Of a DNA stretch of 45,343 bases, positions 37,115 through 45,343 are shown one piece after another. The stretch is taken from contig VHZZ01000305.1 in assembly GCA_009801015.1 (NCBI GenBank), positions 78,955 through 124,297 of the forward strand. Direction: 5' to 3'. Source of the stretch: Silene noctiflora. Taxonomy: Eukaryota > Streptophyta > Magnoliopsida > Caryophyllales > Caryophyllaceae. How positions within the stretch are numbered: position 1 is the stretch's first letter; every line of letters starts with the position of its first letter. Below the pieces are notes generated by a model. It saw only the letters and a program-made list of their open reading frames with translations. It had not been told where the DNA came from and searched no databases. The position numbers were made by a program, and so were the translations under genes.

Positions 37115-38122
37115 CTAATTAGCAACCTCTAACTTCCTCTGCGACGATGATCTAACCCGAAACACATGTTCTTCACCAGTACATTCATCAACCTTGACAA
37201 TCCAATTACTCTTCCTAATGATACCGCCTTTTCCTCTTTTAACTTCCTTACATAAACTTCCATCAATTCTCGTAACCAACAATCCATCACCAATAGGCAA
37301 CAAATGGGTCCTCAACCCGCTCCATTGCCACGAGGATCCTTTACAGAACGCATTAAAGCCAACAACAACACCGTCTTTTTTAACCTCTCTTTTCGCTTGA
37401 TCAATTTGTGTCATAATATTCTCATAACCCTGAATGTTACAGTCAATAAGCAGAAAGTCTGCATCTTTGTACTTCTTAAGTAGAAGTAATTCACTGGCAT
37501 TACCAACGACAAAGCGTACAGATTTTGCATCCTGTCCAAGCCCGTGTTTGGCTTTCTGTAATTCTTCTTTTCCTGGGAGAATGCAAGTTACACTGCCGCC
37601 TGTTTGATGAGCTGCAGCCACTAAGGCCAGCAGGTTGTTTATAGCAACTTTTTCGGCGCAAGCTGCAACCATCACTTGTGCATTGTTCCCTGCTGCTAAT
37701 GCTGATATGAACTCTGCACTGTCTGGTTCCTTCTCTTTTCTTTCCTGTTAAATCATCACAAATTCACATACATCAGTCTCAGACCCTATGTAACCCTGAC
37801 TCGACTGCAAGAATCCAACCCATCAGTTGCAGACTTTATGTTACACAAATATAGAACACCCTATGTAACCCTGACTCGACTGCAAGAATATGACCCGGGT
37901 CCATGTCAAACACGACTAATTTATACTTTTGGCCTAAAATGACGGGTAAACTTAAAACTAACCGTTAGGGTAAAGCTAAAACTTTTGAAATCCATGACAA
38001 AGTTCAAACAACCATCTTATACAATAAGACAGTCTCATGCAAAAATAGTTTTATAAGCCGCTTACCATTTTAAGAGTTGTGATATAAGCCTTGGTAGCAT
38101 TCTCAGGTGACCAGGAAGCCAT
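37115..38122 (-). CDS. DUF1442 family protein, gene 2
   Basis: Paralogue of the gene at 28278-29740, same strand. Exons 38122-38066 (19 codons, MASWSPENATKAYITTLKM) and 37744-37115 join in phase 0 at the same position as in gene 1 (after LKM); the intron is 38065-37745. The product is 228 aa. Matching motifs are EFISALAAGNNA (30-41), a VMVAACAEK strand, FLLIDCNIQGYE, GLRTHLLPIGDGLLVTRI and WIVKVDECTGEEHVFRVR, with a slightly longer, Lys/Arg-rich insert before the last block and a short extra tail. Function is unknown; the fold is methyltransferase-like by family. The ATG at 38122 was chosen because the family begins M.(S)WS.ENATKAY; the in-frame ATG at 38245 lies upstream of or at the TATA box. 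The intron holds a 30-bp word (CCCTATGTAACCCTGACTCG and on) repeated at about 37784 and 37860. Confidence 0.93.
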
Positions 38123-38230
38123 ATCCGATAACCCTTTTAAATAATTAGTCGAGATTCGAGAATAAATGAATAAATGAATGAATGAATGAATATTGTTGTT
38201 GATGATATACTGAAATGAAGTTATATGAAG

Positions 38231-38240
38231 TATATATATA
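38231..38240 (-). promoter_or_regulatory. TATA box of DUF1442 gene 2
   Basis: A TATATATATA run about 110 bp upstream of the ATG on the minus strand, directly beside a GT microsatellite. Gene 1 has a TATA box in a similar place. Confidence 0.55.
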
Positions 38241-38259
38241 CACACACACTAGTTAATAC

Positions 38260-39516
38260 AAGGCACAATCAAAGGAATAGTTTATGGGACAAGGAAAAGC
38301 CATTACACTCTGGCATGTCTAACAACATGGTGTACCACAAATGAAATTTAATTAAAATAAATAAATATAATTAGATGTGACTTGGGTACATGTGGAATTT
38401 CTAGATTGGTCCAAATCTCTTTAGCTTTAGGGAAGATCTTACCAAACTATTGAAATTTTGGTAATGGTGGATCATGTGAATCATAAAGGTAACTCATTTG
38501 GGAACCTTGTACTACCATTAGTTCATCATCCTAACCTAATTGAAGTGCTTTAATAACGAGTCGGGATTCTCTCCAGTTCTTTATTTTCACTTTATAATCA
38601 ACATACTACCATTAGTTCATCGCGCTAACCAAATTGAAGTACTTTAATAATGAGTCGGGATTCTCTCCAGTTCTTTATTTTCACTTTATTTTTATTTTTA
38701 TTTATAGAAGCTGAAAGAAAGAAGTTGTGGCTTGGTTACTAACTCGCGAAACTAAATTTAGGGATCCTTAATTCCTTATAACTCGAATGGACATGGGAAA
38801 TTCAGCAAAAAAAACAAATTGCAACTTTTTTGTAAGCACGTAGTAGATTTTAAAGGGTATGCCGATAACATAGTAGAGGAAAAAGGGTTGAAGGCAAAAA
38901 TCGAAACTGGGCTAAATATGCCTCGACTACAAACTAAACCGACATCAATAAAATAACTTAATGTAAAACCGTCTTACACAAGTTTTTTTCACCAATCATT
39001 GTCTCCACTTTCCAGACTCCACATGAGAAATCTGTTGAATTTTTCCAGTCCATTGAACAACATACAACAAAACAAGCTCTAAATAATGATATAAGCATAT
39101 AATGCATGTAAGCAAGAAAAATAATTAAAAATATACTTAAGCTTGATCTGGGCACTAATAATTTGCTAAAAGATTAGCTTCCTAGCTACTTCCGTACAAA
39201 ATAATTAAGAAATTTACTAATAAAATAGCTCAAATAATCTCCATCCACACAGAAAAACAGAAGTGATGGGTCTCTTATATCGTTACGCAATTGTAAAATC
39301 AAAATGACAAATGGAACGACATAACCTGATACGAAATGATTATTAAATACGGAGTAATATGAAAAACACAAATTCTGATTTAATATGTGTATAACGTCTT
39401 AAACTTAAAACAAATCAAATATAGTACCTAGGACAAAAGCATAACGTTTTGGGCTAACAAAAGCATGCAGTATCTTACTTACAAACGGCCGTTTTCTGAA
39501 ACTTTACCAGCTAAGC
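38260..39516. other. Intergenic with 94-bp tandem repeat
   Basis: ACTACCATTAGTTCATC begins at 38511 and again at 38605; both units continue through GAGTCGGGATTCTCTCCAG to TTTTCACTTTA (ending about 38690). The rest shows no gene. Confidence 0.6.
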
Positions 39517-40241
39517 CGTGATACTTGTAACAAAATCAGCAACCAGTCGGGATCATTTGTTTACTATTGATTAAAATACCTACGGAAATAATAAAAAGTT
39601 AAATGAGAGTGATTAACTAAAGTAGGTGTATATTAGAACATCGTCACAACAATTCAGTCTTTCGCTCTAACAACTAGAGTCTGCATCATGACTATTACCT
39701 CTTTGCAACCTGTTCCGATGGGGTAGCTTGGCATGAGGCATGCATCTCATGAATTGCCTTATGTTCACGAACACAAAGAGGGCTTGCATAAATCAAATCG
39801 CTGACATCTGAATATCTACCTTGTTCAAAGAAAGCTTCAAAGATTTTCATATAAACTGGAATACAAGAAATAACAGTCGGAGACAGTACGATAAGTAATC
39901 TCTTGGCATCGGCAACTGTTCCATACTTGGCAATGTATTGGATAATTGGCATAGGGGAAACCCGGATTTTATTCTTCTTCATCATACTAAGAACCTGTAA
40001 TGCTTCTTCGAGTTTTCCAACTTCCGTTAGTTTCTCAATCATAAGCTTATACGTATCAAGGTTAGGTTTTACTTGACTTTCAGTCTTGATGAACTCGGTA
40101 AAGAATCTATAAGCATCAAGCACCTTCATTTCGGAGATAAAACCTCGTAGCAAAGCTAACAATGTTACAGGATCCGGAGTGACGTTTTTCTCCTTCATCT
40201 TTGCGAAACAGGATAAAGCCTTTGCCATTTGATTACCTTTA
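39517..40241 (-). pseudogene. Partial duplicate of the PPR gene 3' end
   Basis: About 725 bp aligned without frame breaks to 40908-41636, covering the last 180 or so codons of the PPR gene plus its 3' flank. The frame stays open from the break point to a TAA at 39695, encoding PPR units such as QMAKALSCFAKMKEKNVTPD and KLMIEKLTEVGKLEEALQ. The ending differs (QVAKR against EVPKMLSS). Similarity stops sharply at 40241 in the sequence ACCTTTA, where a GC-rich repeat begins. No organelle-targeting start or promoter is visible; the open frame extends upstream only through repeat sequence (MLFGPCRARPIDP, from 40402). It is most likely an unexpressed fragment, though the open frame leaves some doubt. 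Confidence 0.85.
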
Positions 40242-40480
40242 GCGGGCTGTGGCCCATGTACAAGGCACAGCCCAAGCACAAAAATGGGTGTGGGCCGGCA
40301 CATGGGCCAGGCACGGCCCAAGCACGAAAATGGGCGTGCCTTTAGCGGGCTGCGGCGGGGGTTGGGGTCAATGGGCCTGGCACGGCACGGCCCAAAAAGC
40401 ACAATATCCGTGCCTGGGCCGGGCCAAATTTAGGAGAAAGCACGATGAGCCGGCCCGGCACGGCCCATTGCCTACTCTAA
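40242..40480. repeat. GC-rich GGCCCGGCACGGCC-type repeat
   Basis: Dense in GGCCC/GGGCC and CACGGC words, with CTTTAGCGGGCTG repeated directly at about 40237 and 40339, and a right end CGGCCCGGCACGGCCCATTG. This style matches a repeat type seen in many plants, often as hAT-like MITEs. Its left edge is the break point of the PPR duplicate. Confidence 0.6.
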
Positions 40481-41080
40481 CCTAACTACCTACTTATCAA
40501 ACTGGTTGATTGTGTCGGGTTACGGGTACAGGTGCGATTGAGGTAATTTCGAGTTTGGAAAAAAACCGGATCAGTATCGGAGTGTTTTTTTTGGTTTGTT
40601 CTTATAATATCAAGTTAGACCTAGCAAAATAAAATCGAACCCGAAAAACCGATCGTTAATACCTAAATTGATAGCCGATCAAACACCGGACACGAGTAAC
40701 CTGAATAGTACCCGAAACCCGACTAAAACCCAAGGCCAAAAACACAGAGCTTTGAGACGAACTCTTAAAACAAGTCGAAAAATTACAAGATTACAACTTC
40801 AGAAACGTACAAACATGATAAAGGGCTATACCCATAACTCCCCAAATGAAAAGTTTGAATTATTATTAACACAACCAAAATCCGACAGACGACAATCCGG
40901 GAAAAAAAAATACTCGTAACAAAATCAGCAACCAGTCAGAATCATTTGTTTACTTTTGAATTTTGATTAAAATACCCTCAGAAATAACAAAGAGTTAAAC
41001 GAGAGTGATTAACTGAAGTAGGAGTATTTTAGAACATGGTCGCAACAATTCAGTCTTTCGCTCAAAAAATACAGTCTTCA
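40481..41080. other. Spacer between PPR fragment and PPR gene
   Basis: 40520-40740 is GGGTTACGGGT/AACCCGA-rich, like the ends of the element at 10895-11417. From 40908 on it is the 3' flank of the PPR gene and the parent of the duplicated flank at 39517-39694. No gene. Confidence 0.5.
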
Positions 41081-42997
41081 TCATGACGATAACATCTTTG
41101 GAACCTCTTCCAATGGGGTAGCTTGGCAAGAGGCATACATCTTGCGAATTGCAGTATGTTCACGGACACGAAGAGGGCTTGTATAAATCAAATCGATGAC
41201 ATCTGAACATCTACCACATTCAAAGAAAGCTTCAAAGATTTTCTTATAAACTGGAATAAGAGAAGTACCAGTCGGAGACAGTACGATAAGTAATCTCTTG
41301 GCATCGGCAACTGTTCCACACTTAGCAATGTATTGGGCAATTGGCACAGGGGAAACCCGGATTTTATCCTTCTTCATCATACTAAGAACCTGCAATGCTT
41401 CTTTGAGTTTTCCGGCTTCTGTTAGCTTCTCAATCATAAGCTTATAAATTTTCTTCGTAGGTTTTACTTGACTTTCAGTCTTGATGAATTTAGTAAAGAA
41501 TTTATAAGCATCAAGAAATTTCTTTTCGGCGATAAAACCTTCTAGCAAAACTAACAATGTTTCAGGATCCGGGCTGACATTTTTCTCCTTCATCTTTGCC
41601 AAACATGATAATGCCTGAGCCATTTGTTTACCTTTACTATGGCCTCGGATTAACATAGTCCACGTCTTTACGTTAGGAACACAACCCTTGACCTCCATTT
41701 GCCCAGGCACCTTACGCGCTTCATCAAACCTCTTGGTTTTACAAAGGCAAAAAATTTGTTCGCCAAAAGTGAAGTTGTCGGGCTTATATCCCGAATTCCT
41801 CAAGTCCTCAACAATCTTCTTTGCTTCATCCAATTTCCCCAACTTACACAAAGTTCTATGTACAATATCATAGAGGATTTTAGTGGGGGCATTCCCAGCA
41901 TTAACAAAGTTGTTAAAAATCCGATACAGCAAACCACAACACTCCTTATTCGAGAGCCTACTCAACAATGTCGTTACATGTGACAGTGAAGGCTTGTAAG
42001 GCCCATCCATCATGAACTTGAACAATTCAACAGCATCTTTGCGCGGTAGAGACTTACTACTCCTTAAGTATGTATAAATATCAATATTATAACCCTTAAG
42101 TCTCATTTGCTTCACAAAATCCCAAAACTCGACTAATGATTCAGGACGAGCTAAAACAACTGTCATTGCATTATAAGTTACACTGTCATGTTCATACTCT
42201 CCCCAACTTCCAATCCATTCGAAGAACCTAAAAGCTTTCAATGGTTGTTTCCATAATTCAGCAATAATCCTTAACACAAAATTCTCCGTCAAAGGAAACT
42301 TAAGCTTGTCATCCAACTTACACTCGACCTCCTCATCCCAATCAGACGACAAAATCACCTGCAACACCTCATCTGCAACATGTTTTTCGACATCTTTTCC
42401 AACCATCTCCTGATACCTTTTCGACCATTCGACCGACTCCTCGTTCAATCTCTCAGTTGTCAATTTTACATTAATACCCTGAAAATCCCTATCATCCAAA
42501 TAAAACCCTTTCCTCTTCATTTCTGAGAAAACATTCCAAAACTCACTGATAAACTCCCTACAAGCCAAACACCTAAGCAGTATAATATACGGCGTAAAAC
42601 TCGGATCAAACCGTTTTTTAACACATACCCAATTGAAAAAATCCAAACTTTTTTGCGGGTTTGTATCCGAATTCATCAAAACATAAACTACAGATTCATG
42701 GGTCAATTTAGGGTTCAATTTTTCCAATTCATTCTCAATTTTCTGTGACCAATCATTCGACAATACTAAATCAACGAAAGATTCCGGCTTCGATGAAAAT
42801 AAGAGATTTTGCTGGAAATTAAAGGGATTGGAACAAATGTATGTCTTTGTTGGGAGAGAAAAATGATGAAATTGACGGAAATTTGAGGAACGATTCACCT
42901 GAGTCGAGTTGATCCGGTAGTAGCGAATATTACGCCGAGTTGCGGAGACCGAGTTGGCGAGTGCGGTTGACAGGTTTAGTAACTTGGATCTGTTCAT
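41081..42997 (-). CDS. P-class pentatricopeptide repeat protein, probably mitochondrial
   Basis: Intronless 638-aa PPR protein. These proteins bind organelle RNA one base per repeat and act in splicing, stabilisation or translation. The N-terminus (MNRSKLLNLSTALANSVSAT, then RRN.RYYR) is rich in Ser, Arg and Lys and lacks acids, like a mitochondrial presequence. Recognisable repeats cluster in the C-terminal half (about 370-560), for example YDIVHRTLCKLGKLDEAKKI, WTMLIRGHSKGKQMAQAL and KLMIEKLTEAGKLKEALQ. The N-terminal half has degenerate repeats with FFNWV and FFEWIG words typical of the P class. There is no E, DYW or SMR domain. It loosely resembles the At3g48250 (BIR6)/At5g15980 group from memory; orthology is not established. 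The start at 42997 is the first Met of the presequence. Confidence 0.92.
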   Translation of the reverse strand: MNRSKLLNLSTALANSVSATRRNIRYYRINSTQVNRSSNFRQFHHFSLPTKTYICSNPFNFQQNLLFSSKPESFVDLVLSNDWSQKIENELEKLNPKLTHESVVYVLMNSDTNPQKSLDFFNWVCVKKRFDPSFTPYIILLRCLACREFISEFWNVFSEMKRKGFYLDDRDFQGINVKLTTERLNEESVEWSKRYQEMVGKDVEKHVADEVLQVILSSDWDEEVECKLDDKLKFPLTENFVLRIIAELWKQPLKAFRFFEWIGSWGEYEHDSVTYNAMTVVLARPESLVEFWDFVKQMRLKGYNIDIYTYLRSSKSLPRKDAVELFKFMMDGPYKPSLSHVTTLLSRLSNKECCGLLYRIFNNFVNAGNAPTKILYDIVHRTLCKLGKLDEAKKIVEDLRNSGYKPDNFTFGEQIFCLCKTKRFDEARKVPGQMEVKGCVPNVKTWTMLIRGHSKGKQMAQALSCLAKMKEKNVSPDPETLLVLLEGFIAEKKFLDAYKFFTKFIKTESQVKPTKKIYKLMIEKLTEAGKLKEALQVLSMMKKDKIRVSPVPIAQYIAKCGTVADAKRLLIVLSPTGTSLIPVYKKIFEAFFECGRCSDVIDLIYTSPLRVREHTAIRKMYASCQATPLEEVPKMLSS

Positions 42998-43019
42998 GGT
43001 TTCTGAGAGAGCAAATGTA

Positions 43020-43965
43020 GTGATGATTTGCAGAGGGTTTAAGAGTTAAAACCTCGGTCCGGTCATTTGTTATCTATTCGATTTTGATTAAAAAAAACGA
43101 AAAAAATTACGGGGTGAGAAAAATATAATGATAAATTATAGAGTTTTTTTACGTGTCACTCGTCCAATTGGATAAAAGTTTAAAACTTACCAAAAATGGA
43201 ACTAAATACTCCGTAACAAATGAGTGAAACACGTCAAAACAGAAATAGATAACAATTGAAGATAAAAAACATACTCCGTATGTAGAAAATGATTGTTCTT
43301 CTCTCCTTATCACCTACATATGGCAAACAGATCAATTAGTCGGATTATTTTCGGATTTAACCCAAATTGGGTCGAGCCAGTTTGGGTTCTCGGGTCATTT
43401 CCGAGTCATTTATTATCGTGTTATTTATGGATAGCAATCAGATTCCAACAATAAACATTTATGTCAGGTTAATTCGCGTTCGGGTTAAATTCATGTGTCA
43501 GGTCGGTCAATTTTAGCTTGTATATTTATACTCATTCAGGTCTGGTTAGTTGAATTAATGGGCAAAAATTATCGGGATAAACGTCAAGGCTCACAATTAA
43601 AGCAATATAGTGGGCCGGTGGCACCTGATCAACCCTAACCGAGATTGGCCGACCTGAGCCACCCGCCCACCCTGTGCTACCTCAAGTTTGGCCCAGGACC
43701 AGCCTCTAATGGAGCGGGACAGAGTGAACATAACTATTTTTTTTTTTTTGTTTTTTCATAGAACAAGCGAATTTCAAACCCTCAAAATTAAAGCCCCGGA
43801 ACCCGACATTATCCATTATTTTACACACATCGATGAGTTGTCATCTTACCAAGCATGATCAACTCATCAAACCAATAGCTTTCACACTACACTTCATTAT
43901 ATAAAATCCAATTTCTTCCACCCAAAGAAGATTCCTTTGCACACTTTTCACAATCACCCAAAACG
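43020..43965. other. Intergenic between PPR and acidic-protein genes
   Basis: No gene seen. Degenerate Stowaway termini lie at about 43050 and 43210-43280 (TACTCCGTA words). 43320-43560 has GGGTCGAGCC/TTCGGGTTA-type sequence, and 43610-43720 is GC-rich (GGGCCGGTGGC, GGCCCAGGACC), both probably old MITEs. Confidence 0.45.
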
Positions 43966-43969
43966 GTCA

Positions 43970-44123
43970 CTATTTATTACAAGTTGAAGACGGATAATGT
44001 CTCTCTCACAATATGTAAATGGGTGATTCATGGGATACCGGGATGTTTCATTTCTCCTCCACTTGCCCTCCCACTTACCTTATTGTGAGAGGGGCACTAT
44101 CCGTCTTCATCTTGTGACGGATA
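43970..44123. mobile_element. Foldback MITE, copy A, in promoter of the acidic-protein gene
   Basis: Left arm ACAAGTTGAAGACGGATAAT..CTCTCTCACAATA and right arm TATTGTGAGAGGGGCACTAT..CCGTCTTCATCTTGTGACGG are inverted repeats of about 40 bp. It is 154 bp long and ends about 57 bp before the TATA box. It shares arm sequence with copy B at 45066-45214. Confidence 0.8.
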
Positions 44124-44180
44124 ATGTTCGCGCTTTGTTTCACAATTTCACCAGTCAACTTTTATTGGCATATGACTACC

Positions 44181-44190
44181 TATATATAAA
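44181..44190 (+). promoter_or_regulatory. TATA box of the acidic-protein gene
   Basis: TATATATAAA, 90 bp upstream of the ATG, implying a leader of about 60 nt. Confidence 0.65.
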
Positions 44191-44279
44191 GGACACTATC
44201 CCACAAGTCCTCCCAAATTTATAATCCCAATAACAATCAATTTTCCTATTTTCTTAGAAATTTCATACCCATTTACACA

Positions 44280-44552
44280 ATGTTGTACACAACTGTTGAA
44301 TTTTTAACTCTTGCATCATCAAATTCTCATATCCTTTTTTGTTTTTGTAATGTGATTATAATTTTACTTTTACTCGGGAGCTCGAAACAATCCAGTGTTT
44401 CGAGCTCCCTATGTGATTCTAAAAATGTATCGTCTCAAAACATGGATGAGTTTGTTATTCATAAGGTCATCAAACTCGAAGATGAAGAAGAAGAAGATAA
44501 AGAAAAAGATGAAGACGAAGATGAAGGAGTAGAAAATCTTGATAACTTAGAA

Positions 44553-44584
<32 letters not shown>

Positions 44585-44660
44585 ATTAAGAAGGAAATTT
44601 GAAGAGTTTATTGATAAAGTCAACAAAGAATGGAAGGCAGAGAAACTAAGGACTTACTAA
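44280..44660 (+). CDS. Small membrane-anchored acidic protein, uncharacterised
   Basis: Single-exon 126-aa protein. Residues about 15-34 (HILFCFCNVIIILLLLGSS) form one hydrophobic segment, either a signal anchor or an N-terminal membrane helix. A Ser/Lys spacer follows, then a strongly acidic tract (about 66-100, runs of Asp-Glu coded partly by a GACGAG microsatellite), and then a C-terminal basic helix (ELRRKFEEFIDKVNKEW..EKLR). The last block resembles the short C-terminal EEFI motif of plant DUF761/DUF4408-type small proteins. A good TATA box and leader support a real gene. Function unknown. The MITE copies on both sides (ending 44123 and starting 45066) are not part of it. Confidence 0.8.
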
Positions 44661-45065
44661 TAATAGAAGTAAACATCTTTTAATATATTAAAATATAATA
44701 TGCTTTTTTTGTAAATAATAATACGGAGTATTACTTTATAATTGAGTGACGTAAACTCATTTTCCTAAATAATACATCGATTTTTAGGTGTTAACGATGT
44801 TGTAACAAAAACTAGTAAGTTTGCATTGTAATATTGTGTAGTTGAAGGCACGTAATTACTACAAAGAGATTAAACTTAGCCTCCTCAACTTCTAAAAAGT
44901 ATCTCTATATATGTCTATTAATTAGTATTACCTCCGTCACCAAATAAAGTACGAAGTAAACGTAAATTATTCACTGGGATAAAAGAAGTGTATGTAGTTT
45001 ATCCAAATGATGGTACTCACTACTACCTTTTTTTTACCTCAAGGCGTCTTGCTTGTGATGGATAG
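44661..45065. other. 3' flank of the acidic-protein gene
   Basis: AT-rich with AATATATTAAAATATAATA-type signals soon after the stop, probably the 3' UTR. No further gene. Confidence 0.45.
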
Positions 45066-45214
45066 ACTATTCGTTACAAGCTGAAAACGGATAGTGTTTC
45101 TCTCATAGTAAGACAAATGAGAGGGCAAGTGGGGGAGATATGGAGCACCCCATAAAATGTGCCACTTGCATATTGTGAGAGGGGACTATCCGTTTTCAGC
45201 TTGTGACGAATAGT
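45066..45214. mobile_element. Foldback MITE, copy B
   Basis: Left arm ACTATTCGTTACAAGCTGAA..ACGGATAGTGTTTCTCTCA and right arm TATTGTGAGAGGGGACTATC..CGTTTTCAGCTTGTGACGAA are inverted repeats of about 40 bp. 149 bp, same family as copy A. Confidence 0.8.
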
Positions 45215-45287
45215 TTCGGTCTTCAATAAGAATTTGGGATTTTACCTAGATCAAAGACCTACTTATAAGTGCAAAATAAGCAAAAAC

Positions 45288-45288
<1 letters not shown>

Positions 45289-45329
<41 letters not shown>
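45289..45329. repeat. AT dinucleotide microsatellite
   Basis: About 20 uninterrupted TA units near the window's right edge, followed by a T run. Confidence 0.95.
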
Positions 45330-45336
<7 letters not shown>

Positions 45337-45343
45337 TTTGTTC

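Noticed and set aside
38123-38245. Longer N-terminus for DUF1442 gene 2 starting at 38245
   Set aside because: The in-frame extension begins at or upstream of the likely TATA box, and the family starts at the MASWSPENATK motif.
40249-40485. 78-codon frame with repeated GTAQAQKWV-like words
   Set aside because: It is translated GC-rich repeat (40242-40480), with no matching protein family.

Overview
This window is nuclear DNA from a flowering plant, most likely a eudicot. The evidence is genes with GT-AG introns, plant-only families (DUF1442, P-class PPR, an LRR receptor kinase, a CML13/14-type EF-hand protein), an AAACCCTAA telo-box at a ribosomal protein gene, and dense plant repeats (Stowaway and hAT MITEs, tRNA-derived SINEs, non-autonomous Helitrons). 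The species cannot be fixed from sequence alone. A caryophyllid such as a chenopod or Silene is only a guess from repeat style.

Layout. 1-2233 (minus): 40S ribosomal protein S20, three coding exons visible, 3' end beyond the window. 5582-6025 (minus): intronless calmodulin-like gene of the CML13/14 type. 6.1-20.5 kb: AT-rich repeat territory with Helitrons (one nested in another), Stowaway and hAT MITEs, three SINEs with clear target-site duplications (TSDs), and a 405-base assembly gap (16787-17191). 20750-24526 (plus): a leucine-rich-repeat receptor-like kinase with four exons. Its kinase domain has lost the HRD and DFG aspartate contexts, and its proximal promoter/5' leader is a roughly 185-bp repeat present three times. 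25-28 kb: tandem repeats and decayed transposons. 28278-29740 and 37115-38122 (both minus): two DUF1442 genes with the same exon structure, an ancient tandem pair split by about 7.4 kb of Helitron, MITE and LINE debris. 39517-40241: a partial duplicate of the 3' end of the PPR gene at 41081-42997 (both minus). 44280-44660 (plus): a short gene for a membrane-anchored, very acidic protein, with two copies of one foldback MITE family around it.

The genes do not form a pathway or operon. They are independent plant genes: translation (RPS20), calcium or light-chain function (CML), receptor signalling (LRR-RLK), organelle RNA processing (PPR), and two families of poorly known function. I see no novel enzymatic or defence system. 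The most interesting points are the LRR-RLK locus (pseudokinase signature, triplicated TATA-containing leader, decayed duplicate of the exon 1 end inside intron 1), the open-frame PPR fragment ending on a GC-rich repeat, the nested Helitrons, and the uncharacterised acidic protein with a MITE in its promoter.
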